A stretch of 64,000 bases of DNA, from the NCBI GenBank assembly GCA_032158295.1, contig CM063256.1, positions 2,838,034-2,902,033 of the forward strand, in the 5' to 3' direction. Under the pieces are notes generated by a model that had not been told where the DNA came from, ran no database searches, and saw nothing but the letters and a program-made list of their open reading frames with translations. A program made the translations under genes and the position numbers. Positions 36,501 to 43,379 of the stretch are shown here, piece by piece; positions within the stretch are counted from its first letter, which is position 1, and each line of letters starts with the position of its first letter. The stretch is from Pycnopodia helianthoides (lineage: Eukaryota; Echinodermata; Asteroidea; Forcipulatida; Asteriidae).

Positions 36501-39316
36501 CCCCCATTAAAGCAAATAAACAAACACATAACATTAAACAACAACACGGTAGAACATTTTTATCGCCAAGTCGGCCCAAAATTTAAGCGCTAATGTTTGA
36601 TGTCGGCTCAATGTTGAGTCGTGTGCCGGGAATTGAGTCGTGCTGACCCGGTATCTTTGACTCGATTGGTGACCCATCCTATAGATTCAATCTGTCGAAA
36701 GGGTGAAACTGAATCCAATAGGCTTACCATTACTCGGTGGATATTCAACCACAATTGCGACTAGAATCTGTTGACGAATAGAAAACAGCACTATGAATCG
36801 GTTATTACAAAATGGTAAAGTTTTATTGAATAGTTTCTTCTGATTATAGACATGTAAAGACCCTTAATTCCATGAGCCATTTTGAGGTATGATGGACACA
36901 ATACTAGGTTTGGGTATATTTGTCTGTATACACCCAAACCAAACAGTGCTTCCTATACTGTCCACCATATCTCAAAAAGGCTAAGTGGACACCATGAGTG
37001 GTCCTGTTTGGTTCGAGTGTATACAGACAAAATTACCCAAACCAAATAGTGCCCTAGTAATGGCTAATGCTATAGATAGAGATGAACATGAAGATGGTGA
37101 TGGAGATGGACTTGACAGTTCAAAAACATACTTGGCAAGATGCTGGTGTAAGTGGCTCTTCTATCACTATAGTGGCTTCTTGTTTGTGATCAGACACGCC
37201 TACGTCACTTTTTGAAACGACGACGTCGGCTTTGCCTCCCCTCCGACTTCTTCGTCCATGTCGAGTGGTGTCCTCGGCCAATGATGGCGCGAGAGAAGTG
37301 GCCCCAGATCTTCCTGTCCTATATTCATCTATAGTCACAAATCCAGTGTCCCTGCGTATAGTATAGTCCACATAGGTCGGGTGACCTTTACCTCTTTGGT
37401 CTCGACCTTGCTTGGGCTCCCGAAGCACAAGCTTGCTGACTGGAAGCTGAGGGTGGCGATAGCAGGGCCAGGAAAACTTGACTCTTCTTGTGCTTTGTGC
37501 TAATTATAGCAAAGTGTTCCTTATAAGCATGAGGTGCATTTTGTTACATCCAAGTTTCCTGCTAAAAAATGAGCTCGTGTGGCAAGGCCTAAAACACCCT
37601 AATCGAATCAGTAATTGGGAAGGGGATACATAGCGGGCCTGTTTTCGTGAGTCCATCAGTTCCTACTTAAAGGAAATTACAGAATTGGTAAGAAAAAAAC
37701 TTGTAAAATATACTTTTTGATCACAGATTAACATTAAACTTACACGGTCCAGTGATGATGATAGTGGAAAACATCCCTTGATGAAATTCATACATGATTG
37801 GAAAGACATTTTTAAAAGTAGAACAATGATTCACATAATATAATTTGAAATTGTGTGGTCTTTGTGTAAATTCATGACAAAAAACGGTCTGCTATTTTGT
37901 GAAAATCGAGTTTCTGACTCCACAAAATGGCGGACCGTTGGTTGCACTTTTGGAGGCAAATTTAAGATTTTTGTAACCAATTCTCACTAATAATAACAGT
38001 AGGTGTTTGAGTGCATGAACAACTCTTAAGAAGGATAGAAGAAATACAGAACAGCAACATCGTGAGACGTTTGAAGGCGGTGTGCCCCTTTAAGTAAAAC
38101 AAGTCCGCTCACGAGAATTGAGGTCGTTATGTTGACATTGTCATTTTTTAATTAGTATAATTATGTCTCAGTTTTAATTATTGAGAGAACAATTAAGGAT
38201 CTTGGGAATTATTGGGACTGAGACAGGTGACTTTATTGTTTCAAATTGATCCGTTGGATTGAGTCAATAAAAGGTTGCAACATTATTGCGAAGTCTTATT
38301 TATGGTGGGCGTGGTCAAGAGACAAGTGGGCGTATTCGCTTCTCCGTGTATGTGGTGACCGAATCATGTATAGACTGTGCCTGTATTGCGAGTATCGAAA
38401 CCGAGAAAAACAACTCGAACGAAGACTATCTTTTTATATGAAATAAAATCTTCTTTTTCAATTCTATATTGATACAAAATTATTGGAAATAAAACCAATA
38501 GCAATTTTGTTGTAAATACAATTTCAAATTGTTATAGAATACATACATTTTATTAAGATTAACATTGCCACAAAATAACAACTTTGGACAGAGATGATTA
38601 TTTTTTAGATTACCCCATTTGCCAATCACGCCCAAATTTGCGCGACCATTGCGTAGGTTTAACGATAATATGAACGTCAGTTGGGCAAAATACTTACTTG
38701 TTTACAAGTAACCGGAAACGGAGGTCAAGTCTTATTTTCAGGTTTTCTTTGTTGATTTCCCCCTCGATTTTGTCTAAAATATACTTTTGTCTCTAAAATG
38801 TTGTACATCACAACCTCCTTCCATTTTTAGTTAACTGGCGTCAAAATTCAAAATTTACAGTCATATTAATTATACATAAGTTAAATTCACTGATGAGAAC
38901 AAAATAAGCAGGATACCAGTCGCACATGGTAAGTGTGACATGTTGTTTTAGCTGATAAACTTATTCCGGTAAGCATAATTGATTTGTGCTAAGCTAATTA
39001 TTGTGCTTAACCAGGGTTATGAAATTCTAGTACACTGGTTGACCTATATTTAGTTTTTCTACATCAGGCCTACACTTTAAATGGTTGACCTACTCCGTTA
39101 TTAGCCTGTTGACCAGTGATGGGAAACACGCTCTATAGTTTTTCGTATCTGATAATAACTTTGAGTCTTTTTATCAGCTGAATTCTGAGGTACATTTTCA
39201 ACATGAACTGATGTCAAAGTTAACTTTTACTCCCAAATTACAGGTTTACGAAACTAAACTACGGAAAGATGAAAAATTCTTACCGCATGAATGAAAACGA
39301 CGCCTTGCGATTTCAT
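14233..39316 (-). CDS. Adhesion GPCR with two discoidin domains and mucin stalk (25 coding exons)
   Basis: Predicted autoproteolytic cell-surface receptor. Exons in transcript order, as low-high: 39284-39316, 36728-36767, 36046-36352, 35189-35339, 34552-34665, 31838-31992, 30193-30351, 29345-29504, 27571-28343, 27251-27469, 26828-26896, 26132-26246, 24141-24337, 23473-23543, 22779-22917, 21449-21558, 21090-21195, 19902-20055, 19265-19331, 18444-18510, 17909-17994, 16083-16203, 14833-14874, 14564-14623, 14233-14340. Every junction is GT-AG and phase-consistent; the coding sum is 3623, one base short of a full frame because of a frameshift in exon 3. The order is signal peptide ([18 protein letters not shown]), F5/8C, Cys module, F5/8C, Cys module, TTTSQP repeats, GAIN, GPS, 7TM, and a short tail ending in SHNSDSAY. 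Discoidin domains usually bind glycans, lipids or collagen; the ligand here is unknown. I do not recognise a vertebrate counterpart. Confidence 0.9.
14510..14560. repeat. poly-G and poly-T low-complexity tract
   Basis: GTGTGTGTGG followed by a run of about 10 G and then a T run, in an adhesion GPCR intron. It is length-variable sequence without coding meaning. Confidence 0.8.
15372..15728. mobile_element. Foldback array of a CCTTCGGAC 16-mer
   Basis: The left part repeats GTCCGAAGGTTCGATA-type units. After a centre near 15475-15500 the right part repeats the complement GAACCTTCGGACTAAT. There are about six left and eight right units, with some decay. This is the architecture of a foldback element or inverted minisatellite. 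The open frames over it (repeated [11 protein letters not shown] peptides) are artefacts. Confidence 0.85.
15730..16065 (-). mobile_element. tRNA-derived SINE, minus orientation
   Basis: CAGCCCTAGCTGGGAATCGAACC and CCACAAGCCACCCATGCC read in reverse give a B-box (GGTTCGATTCCC) and an A-box-like start. The upstream AAACACCAGGGCCAACCCCTTCTC tail also occurs near 31495. It overlaps no exon. Confidence 0.6.
16246..17280. mobile_element. Long palindromic MITE with a related element nested inside
   Basis: The ends are TTAAAGGCCCTGTACACTATTGG and CCAATAGTGTACAGGGCCTTTAA. The arms remain complementary for about 300 bases (for example GATGACCAATTGAGCTCAAA on the left and TTTGAGCTCAATTGGTCATC on the right). 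Between the arms, at about 16599-16954, lies another pair of inverted ends (TTTAAAGCATATGTACAACA and TGTTGTACACACCCTTTAAG). It sits 43 bases upstream of adhesion GPCR exon 22. Confidence 0.82.
17360..17640. repeat. Dispersed repeat shared with 26560-26690 and 38395-38760
   Basis: AAATCAAATCTTCTTTTCAA and GTAACCGGAAACGGAGGTCAAG recur at 38445 and 38708 in the same order, and the first half recurs near 26610. The family is unidentified, and its ends are not clear. Confidence 0.6.
18080..18390 (-). mobile_element. tRNA-derived SINE fragment
   Basis: CTTGCTCAAGGACACCAGTG and GGGATTCGAACCC (B-box reversed) are the hallmarks of SINEs built on a tRNA head with a CTTGAGCAAGACACT tail. A related element in the opposite orientation starts at 24420. 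It lies in an adhesion GPCR intron. Confidence 0.6.
20164..20928. mobile_element. Element with ~140-base inverted ends bearing a Penelope-type CTGAAGACGAG...GAAACGTCGAGACC motif
   Basis: The left end (GGAAGGAACTATAAATAAAT, AAACTTGCGGGTACAAC) is mirrored at the right end (GTTGTACCCGCAAGTTTACT, GTAGTTCCTTCC). Both arms contain CTGAAGACGAG, a short hairpin, then (G/A)AAACGTCGAGACCACAC, a core common at the ends of Penelope-like elements and suggestive of a decayed hammerhead. The interior of about 500 bases has no open frame. A partial copy is near 48400-48470. Confidence 0.65.
21600..21800. repeat. SINE tail fragment
   Basis: CAATCAATCAAAATACATC then AGCGCCCATGTCCTAGTA, CCCTGTTCGTC and GGAGCATACAACC resemble the 3' parts of the SINE at 18080-18390. 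No tRNA head is seen. Confidence 0.45.
21868..22128 (-). mobile_element. tRNA-derived SINE, minus orientation
   Basis: It aligns in reverse with 57474-57742. Shared blocks are TCCCGCC(G/T)GGGGCACTATG, TGGATTGGGTTTTC, CCTCCAACATCTAAAACT and a final GTTCTTGGCTAG. The B-box is GAGTTTGAATCCC. The two copies define a SINE of about 260 bases. Confidence 0.78.
22133..22303. mobile_element. Palindromic MITE with TGACGTCA near both ends
   Basis: AGACCTTATGCACATGACGTCA at the left is mirrored by TGACGTCAATGCATAAGGTCT at the right, with a 170-base body containing GGTCAAA and TTCCATTGTT. A second copy is at 50467-50640. The CRE-like TGACGTCA lies just inside both ends. Confidence 0.82.
22431..22720. mobile_element. 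MITE with AAACATGTTTAGCGTCC ends
   Basis: The left end ACATGTTTAGCGTCCTGCCT is mirrored by AAGCGGGCGGGACGCTAAAC at the right. The interior is rich in A and T runs. A single end of the same family is at 61916-61945. Confidence 0.72.
22779..27469 (-). CDS. Adhesion GPCR exons 10-15: GAIN domain and GPS
   Basis: Exons 10-14 give the helical and sandwich parts of the GAIN domain, for example [60 protein letters not shown] and [16 protein letters not shown]. Exon 14 has CVYWNYDK. Exon 15 has [10 protein letters not shown] then [15 protein letters not shown]. The Cys and Trp pattern is the GPS motif. The cleavage position should be H-T/T (most family members have H-L/T or H-L/S), leaving TNFAVLM as the tethered agonist. 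Whether cleavage occurs cannot be judged from the sequence. Confidence 0.88.
23005..23365 (-). mobile_element. tRNA-like SINE with inverted CAGTTTCCCT ends
   Basis: ACCACAAGGGAAACTGACTT at one end and CCCAGTCAGTTTCCCTAGTG at the other are inverted. Within it, GGATTTGAACCAACGACC and CGCTCTGCCAACTGAGTTAT are the reversed B- and A-boxes of a tRNA-like head. It is one of at least seven copies in the window (29568, 54046, 54125, 57745, 57926 and 59377 being the others). None folds with a good acceptor stem, so these are not tRNA genes. Confidence 0.8.
24420..24720 (+). mobile_element. tRNA-derived SINE (GAGTGGTCTAGGAC head)
   Basis: GCTGAGTGGTCTAGGACATC (A-box) and GTGGGTTCGAATCCCAG (B-box) are followed by CCTTGAGCAAGACACTCAACC, a tail found in many animal SINEs. 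The head looks tRNA-Leu/Ser-like. It lies in the intron between adhesion GPCR exons 12 and 13. Confidence 0.75.
24721..26110. other. Adhesion GPCR intron 12 with unassigned open frames
   Basis: Several overlapping plus-strand open frames (24931-25134, 25220-25566) read like decayed protein, with clusters of Cys and His. I recognise no domain, and no splice structure supports them. They may be an old transposon body. Confidence 0.3.
27571..28343 (-). CDS. Adhesion GPCR exon 9: second Cys module, mucin repeat, GAIN start
   Basis: This large exon opens with [20 protein letters not shown] and then NATTNSTST. It carries about 28 tandem units of six residues (TTTSQP with rare G, I and R variants), and ends in [18 protein letters not shown], the start of the GAIN domain. 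The repeat is expected to be densely O-glycosylated and extended, acting as a spacer between the ligand-binding head and the GAIN domain. The exon is 773 bases and keeps frame. Confidence 0.88.
27724..28232 (-). repeat. Coding minisatellite, 18-base unit, about 28 copies
   Basis: In plus orientation the unit is GGTTGACTGGTAGTTGTT with G/T and A/G variants such as TGTGGTGGTT. The copy number is estimated from the array length (about 508 bases divided by 18). Higher-order alternation of two unit variants is visible. Because the unit is a multiple of three and lacks stops in several frames, open frames also appear on the opposite strand; they are by-products. Confidence 0.92.
29345..31992 (-). 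CDS. Adhesion GPCR exons 6-8: second discoidin (F5/8C) domain
   Basis: Exon 6 (31838-31992) encodes [20 protein letters not shown] and [12 protein letters not shown]. Exon 7 (30193-30351) encodes the middle strands ([20 protein letters not shown]). Exon 8 (29345-29504) encodes VFELNTDSD through [11 protein letters not shown]. The starts and ends match F5/8C domains. The frame is intact through all three exons. The unit starts in phase 1 and ends in phase 1, like the first discoidin unit. Confidence 0.88.
29568..29942 (+). mobile_element. tRNA-like SINE, plus orientation
   Basis: GGGCTAGATAGCTCAGCTGG (A-box) and GCAGGTTCAAATC (B-box) are followed by GTCAATTTTTCTTCGTTCAACCC, the conserved tail of this family. 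CAGTTTCCCTCGTGG starts the element. It is in the intron between adhesion GPCR exons 7 and 8. Confidence 0.8.
30494..31175. mobile_element. Non-autonomous DNA element, perfect 34-base TIRs, TAATAA duplication
   Basis: Both ends carry the same inverted sequence without mismatch over 34 bases (beginning CCATAGAGCTATATATATTG and ending in AGAGCGCTAAC). The hexamer TAATAA flanks it at 30488-30493 and 31176-31181. The 610-base interior has only short open frames and no transposase signature. Perfect ends suggest recent movement. It lies in adhesion GPCR intron 6. Confidence 0.88.
31436..31663 (+). repeat. SINE-like fragment
   Basis: GGGACCTATGGCTTAATGTCCCATCCGAAGGAC and CCAGGACCTGAACCAACACTC are parts of a dispersed SINE-type repeat; CCAGAAACACCAGGGTTTACC also matches 15815-15835. 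No full element is delimited. Confidence 0.5.
31664..31800. mobile_element. GGGCCCAATTTCA MITE, short copy
   Basis: The left end GGGCCCAATTTCATGGCTCTG is partly mirrored by GTAAGCAAAGCCATGAAAG. The copy ends about 40 bases from adhesion GPCR exon 6. A further partial copy is at 32284-32370. Confidence 0.6.
32940..33760 (-). pseudogene. Merlin (ISXO2-type) DNA transposon transposase, decayed
   Basis: Three overlapping minus-strand frames together follow the Merlin layout. First is a zinc-ribbon-like [10 protein letters not shown] preceded by [14 protein letters not shown]. Then comes the [15 protein letters not shown] segment. Last is [34 protein letters not shown] and PEQDSATLI, the ISXO2 catalytic core. 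The first catalytic Asp region reads GKDKSKFG where active copies have a D-E-S-like motif, and the frame changes at least twice, so it is dead. It sits in adhesion GPCR intron 5 on the same strand. Confidence 0.75.
33735..33855. repeat. Imperfect inverted repeat beside the Merlin remnant
   Basis: GAAATCTCGCGCGTACTCGAACATT and AATATTCGAATACGCGCGAGACTT face each other across about 80 bases. The pair may be a separate small palindromic element or part of the Merlin end region. Confidence 0.45.
34552..34665 (-). CDS. Adhesion GPCR exon 5: first Cys-rich module
   Basis: This symmetric phase 1-1 exon encodes [14 protein letters not shown] then [11 protein letters not shown] and a Ser/Thr-rich end. 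The spacing C-x5-C-x5-C-x4-C-x-C resembles a small disulfide knot of the EB or EGF-like type. The same pattern recurs at the start of exon 9 ([16 protein letters not shown]). Confidence 0.75.
35189..36352 (-). CDS. Adhesion GPCR exons 3-4: first discoidin (F5/8C) domain, frameshifted
   Basis: The domain opens with [18 protein letters not shown] and [16 protein letters not shown] sequence ([16 protein letters not shown]). It closes in exon 4 with [20 protein letters not shown], the typical C-terminal strand and cysteine of F5/8C domains. In exon 3 the frame is lost at the AAAAAA run near 36113-36119 and resumes one frame over as [19 protein letters not shown] up to the donor at 36046. One missing base is the simplest explanation. 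The corresponding place in the second discoidin domain is an intron. Confidence 0.8.
35430..36000. mobile_element. GGGCCC-family MITE interrupted by a TTAAAG-family MITE
   Basis: GGGGCCAATTTCATAGACCTGCTT starts the outer element, and AAGCAGCTCTT after 35976 is its truncated other arm. The inner element, 35594-35979, has inverted ends TTAAAGACACTGAACACTATTGG and CCAATAGTGTCCACTGCCTTTAA. This is a second clear nested pair between short elements. It lies between adhesion GPCR exons 4 and 3. Confidence 0.7.
36874..36983. mobile_element. Short palindromic MITE, TTTGAGGTATGATGGACAC ends
   Basis: GCCATTTTGAGGTATGATGG is mirrored by CCACCATATCTCAAAAAGGC. A longer relative at 55748-55879 shares the same ends and the AAACAGTGC/CCCAAACC interior. 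A second partial copy follows directly to about 37060. Confidence 0.8.
37132..37446 (-). other. Open 315-base stretch with splice-like borders, possible cassette exon
   Basis: Within adhesion GPCR intron 1, a minus-strand frame stays open for 105 codons between CCCTCAG and a GTATGT donor-like site. It encodes [37 protein letters not shown] and [16 protein letters not shown]. Phase 0 at both ends matches exons 1 and 2, so inclusion would keep frame but would split the signal peptide. No domain is recognised. It may equally be a retroelement scrap or chance. Confidence 0.3.
38395..38760. repeat. Dispersed repeat shared with 17360-17640 and 26560-26690
   Basis: ACAACTCGAACGAAGACTAT, GAAATAAAATCTTCTTTTTC and AAGTAACCGGAAACGGAGGTC match the other copies in order. 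From about 38880 a partial GGGCCC-family MITE (GAACAAAATAAGCAGGATACCAG, GTGCTTAACCAGGG) follows. Confidence 0.55.
39284..39316 (-). CDS. Adhesion GPCR exon 1: start of signal peptide
   Basis: ATG at 39316 encodes [11 protein letters not shown], ending at a GTAAG donor in phase 0. Exon 2 (36728-36767) continues with [13 protein letters not shown] in the same phase, so the two tiny exons make a plausible hydrophobic signal peptide. I chose this start because it is the only upstream ATG I found that gives both the right phase and a signal sequence. Confidence 0.7.
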
Positions 39317-39504
39317 CTTGGTCGAGGCGCTTTTTTACAGAAGACTATTCCACCATCAGAGCCAGTATTGTCACGAATAATACACAAAAAATGTAGAAGT
39401 ATCAAACAAGACGACACTTTCAACTAATACTTGAGAGGAGCCCGAATGTATGACGTCACACTTCGAGCTAAAGACAGGGGACCAGTCTATAACTGGAGAA
39501 GTGC

Positions 39505-39525
39505 TTCCGTATATATACGGTTGTA
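39505..39525 (-). promoter_or_regulatory. TATA-like palindrome upstream of adhesion GPCR
   Basis: CCGTATATATACGG lies about 190 bases upstream of the adhesion GPCR start codon on its strand. It could be the core promoter, but no start site is visible. Confidence 0.25.
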
Positions 39526-39559
39526 AGCCTATAGTTACCAGCGGAGCTGCAGTGACCAC

Positions 39560-40630
39560 TTAATAATAAACCATTACAACAAACACTTCAAGGGCAAGTG
39601 GTTCATGATTAAACAAACATTGCTTAATTGATACGGGACAGCAACACAATCATCGAGCCTTGGATTTCAAGTACAACGGATCTCTGGACAAAAGTCGATA
39701 GTTGCAATTGATTTGACGTTGGCGGCGACGTCTCCTGTTTGCAAACAATGTTAATAGTTTATGCTATTACTATTGTATACTACAAAATCATTAATAGCTA
39801 AAGAGAGGTGGTGCAACAACCATTTGGCTGGTGCATTTTGCCTATTTTAAAATTCTACAGACACAGTTCAAGGAAGCAAACATTTTTTTAGCTACCCATC
39901 ATTTATAAATAAGTACAACACATTTCCTAATAATGTGGTTGTAGGAAACGTGTGCGCCCCTTAATATAATGTGTGCGCCCCTTAATATATAGATTGACTA
40001 AAGTGAGTGTCGTCACAAGTCCAGAAAGGGCAATGTAGAATCAGCTTCGTTGCCATTGGGTGTCAATCTCGCCGCATTTCAGCAGCTTATTAGAGCTAAC
40101 GGTGCAATGTCGACCCAGAAAAGACAAACTACATCATACAAAAGACAGCATACATCAAAGAAAAAAACACAAAATACATCATAGAAAAGAAAATTTTTAC
40201 AGAATGGTTCAGAGTGTGTTTTTAACAATTGATATGGTATGGATGATTTTACATTTGTGTACAGCCACAATCATGGGTACACATTTTTTTCGTGTCCATG
40301 CTATGAACAACAGTTTGAAAACCAGTGACGTAACAGTTATTTCAATGTTGGTTTGTAAATTAACAAACCAGGGCCGTGTGAATGAAGAGTAGAAAGTACT
40401 TGAGTTTGTCGAATACAAGATCAGCAAAGAGTTACTCAATATTTATGTGTTGTTCATTTAGTGTCTTTGTATAACAAAAAGTGTACCCTTGATTGTGGAT
40501 GTGCACATTTCCAAACCAAAGCTTTATATGTTATCCCTTTATACGAAACACAAACTTTCAGGATTATATTGAGTACCTTGATGTGACAGGCTTGGCTACG
40601 TAAGGAGCCCCTAGAGGGACATCTAATTAA
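39560..40630. other. Intergenic, nothing supported
   Basis: AT-rich DNA upstream of the adhesion GPCR. The small duplication TGTGCGCCCCTTAATATA occurs twice near 39950-39990. Open frames of up to 110 codons show no domain. Confidence 0.4.
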
Positions 40631-40638
40631 TAAATATA

Positions 40639-40724
40639 TATCTCGTGCGCACGACATTATTATCTCGTGCGCACGGCATTATTATCTCGTGAGCACGACA
40701 TAATTATCTCGTGAACACGACATA
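40639..40724. repeat. Tandem 22-mer, four copies
   Basis: TATCTCGTGCGCACGACATT and its variants occur four times in a row. The unit contains the palindrome CGTGCGCACG, decayed to GTGAGCAC and GTGAACAC in the last two copies. Confidence 0.85.
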
Positions 40725-40756
40725 TTTTGGGATTTCCCGGGACGTCCTCTTCTTCA

Positions 40757-43195
40757 GAGTTGTTGACTCGAGTCATGTGACTTGGACTCGAGTCGATATT
40801 TTTTTAAACTTTTGACTTGACTTGTAACCTTTATCATTGCTTTGTGACTTGACTTTGACTTGCAAAAATTGACTTGTTACCAACGCAACTTAGAAGCTAT
40901 ATATACTCGAACTTCTAAAATTTGCGCATTGCGTCATCAGACTTCTTCCGGCTCACGGCTTCGACTTCCTACTTCGAGTCTGGTCTGCTCTTTCGCTCGA
41001 TCGTGCCCAGCGCCTTGGTGAGCGTATAGTTGCGATCGACAACGCAAGAGCACGAGCGAAGTCTGGGTTAAATGCAGCGGCGGTGGAACACTTTTAGAAG
41101 GGGGGGGGGCAATTTTTTTTCGAGGTATTTTATTTCTATTTGCACAACATAGGTATGTTAGGTATAGGTACACACACCAACTATGTTGTGCTATTTTGGG
41201 GTACAAAATAGACCCACACATGACTCTGAAGGGCCTCCAGGAGTAGAGTAGACCAATCCATAAAAAACGTCAAATTTGCCGTTATCGAGCATTTTCTAAA
41301 AACTAAGTTTACGTGAATTATCTGAACCAATTTTTTTACGCAGATAAATCACATGATCTTTGGAGTTAATTTCACTTCCAGCGATCAAACAAGTGTATTA
41401 CTAAACCAGATTTAACTCGGCTGGGTTAGCAATGTGAGCGATTGACGCAGCTGTAAAGTGTAAGCCAAAATGCAATTTGCCCGTAAATATGGCGTTTTTC
41501 AGGAACGATCGTTAGACAAAATTACTATATCTTAATACATTGAACAAGTACCACCATTCTGTGATTTGCCAATTGGCCATCAAGACGTGTTTTGTTACTA
41601 AATGCAGATAGTGTCTACGTCATTCAGCCGCTAAGCTAATCGGATAACGTGGTGAGTGCGCATGCTCATAAAGACGCATCCCGACCATACCTCCAGACTC
41701 TTTCTAGAAAGGTGTTTTATGAGCATCGCACTTGCATTTTCAAAACGGCTGCACAAGAAATCTTCTTTGCTGAATTATCAGAAGTAGGTTGATGTAACTT
41801 GCCTGAACCCCCCCCCCAAAAAAAAAATCACGTGCCGATTTTTTGCATCACGTCCAGCACTTTGCCCCCCGCTGATGGTAGGATCTGGGCCAAGTGGGCC
41901 ATCTCAGTTGCAGACAGCTTTATCATACTCAAATTCCCCCATTATAGGGGTGGGGTCCGGGGCCCGCTTAAGGGCCCCGGAAAAATTCATTCTAGATGCT
42001 TTGTGGTGCAATATTACGCATTTTCTGGGAAATTTTTCCCTCACTTTTTGAACAAGTCTAAAATTTATTTTTATTGGTTAACTCTGTATTAATATTTTTG
42101 ATTAATCTTGATGAATTATCTTTGCAACAATAAATGATCAAATGTCACTTACAAAGCTCATTAATGATTTTCTATATGAAAAATGAGTTCACTGAAAATT
42201 GGAAAGTGTTACAGAATCAGTTTATTAATTGTATTCTTCCATTGCAGAGAGAAAACAAAGTGCAAAACATTATTTTGAAGATTTTCCTTTTCTTTTTTCA
42301 CCTTATTCAAATTTGATATCGGCAAACAAATGCTTACCGGCAAAAAAGGAAGAGAAAAACGAAAAGAAAAAAAAACGAAAAGAAAAAATGTAGGGCCACC
42401 GGCCCTACCGCTTCCTACGATGCTTTAATTAAATGCTTAGACCCCGTGTTGGCCTAGGCCTAGAACAATGCAGGTTTAACATTGAAAGACCTAGGTAAAT
42501 TTATTTTTGCCCGTTCGAAGTTAATCCGTGCACGAATTTACTATATTAATACGAAACAAACTTGCCATGTTTGGGAATGCAACGCACCTGTGTGTGATCG
42601 GACTCGGAGGATGCATCGAAAGGCTGTAACTGCTGCTGGTGCATGCTAACGGCTTCTCGTGGGAATAACGCACGGAGACACGTTGTGGTGCAGCCGGGAT
42701 TCCGGACCCAGCCCGCTATAATTAAAGTCAGCCTACTTTTAAACTCGATCGCTAGTCTCGTGTGTGTGTGTGCTGGTTATGGCCCGGCCATGCGGTACAC
42801 TCATACCAGCGGTGTCTCACACTGCAGAACTGGTGAAAATGTGCATCGTAAGCCATTAATAATCTATTGTCTGAGGTCGCCTACGTTTGCGTTAAATGCT
42901 GTTTTTGAAGATTATTTTGAGAAATGTCAAGGTGTGTATAATATTATTACAAACGGGGTTGTCAGTGAAAACCTAATTTGGTTTCAATAGCTCGATAAAA
43001 AGTGGGGTGGGGGTGGCAACGGCCCCCTTGCCCCCCCCCCCCGGTTCCGCCGCCGGTGGTTGAATGGCGCTTGTAACTTGCCTTGTGTTTGGACCAAATA
43101 TCCTTTGACTTGACTTGACTTGACTTGTAACTAAATGACTTGTGACTTGAATTGTGACTGTGACTTGACTTGCAAAAACTGACTCGCTGCCATCT
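40757..43195. repeat. ACTTG-rich repeat split by a 2.1 kb insertion
   Basis: GACTTGACTTG arrays with GTTGTTGACTCGAGTC occur at 40757-40885, and again in the same orientation at 43065-43195. The sequence between contains C- or G-rich runs bounded by imperfect inverted ends (GGCGGTGGAACACTTTT near 41084 and CCGGTTCCGCCGCC near 43041), which looks like a separate non-coding DNA element. A compact copy of the ACTTG element is at 60086-60269. Confidence 0.6.
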
Positions 43196-43379
43196 CTACT
43201 TCTTATCCTTTCGGAACCTTCTCTTGCATTTTCACGAAAAGTAAATGTCGCACAGACTTAGTGTATGAGATGAAACCGCAACTTTTGGGAATGATGACGG
43301 CATCGATGACGGCATCTTGAGAACCATAATTTGCACCATATTTAGGAAAGCTCTTGATGCTTTGTACAATTCTTACACA

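Noticed and set aside
40639..40724. Short regularly spaced palindromes as a possible CRISPR array
   Set aside because: The units are directly adjacent without unique spacers, and the genome is eukaryotic.
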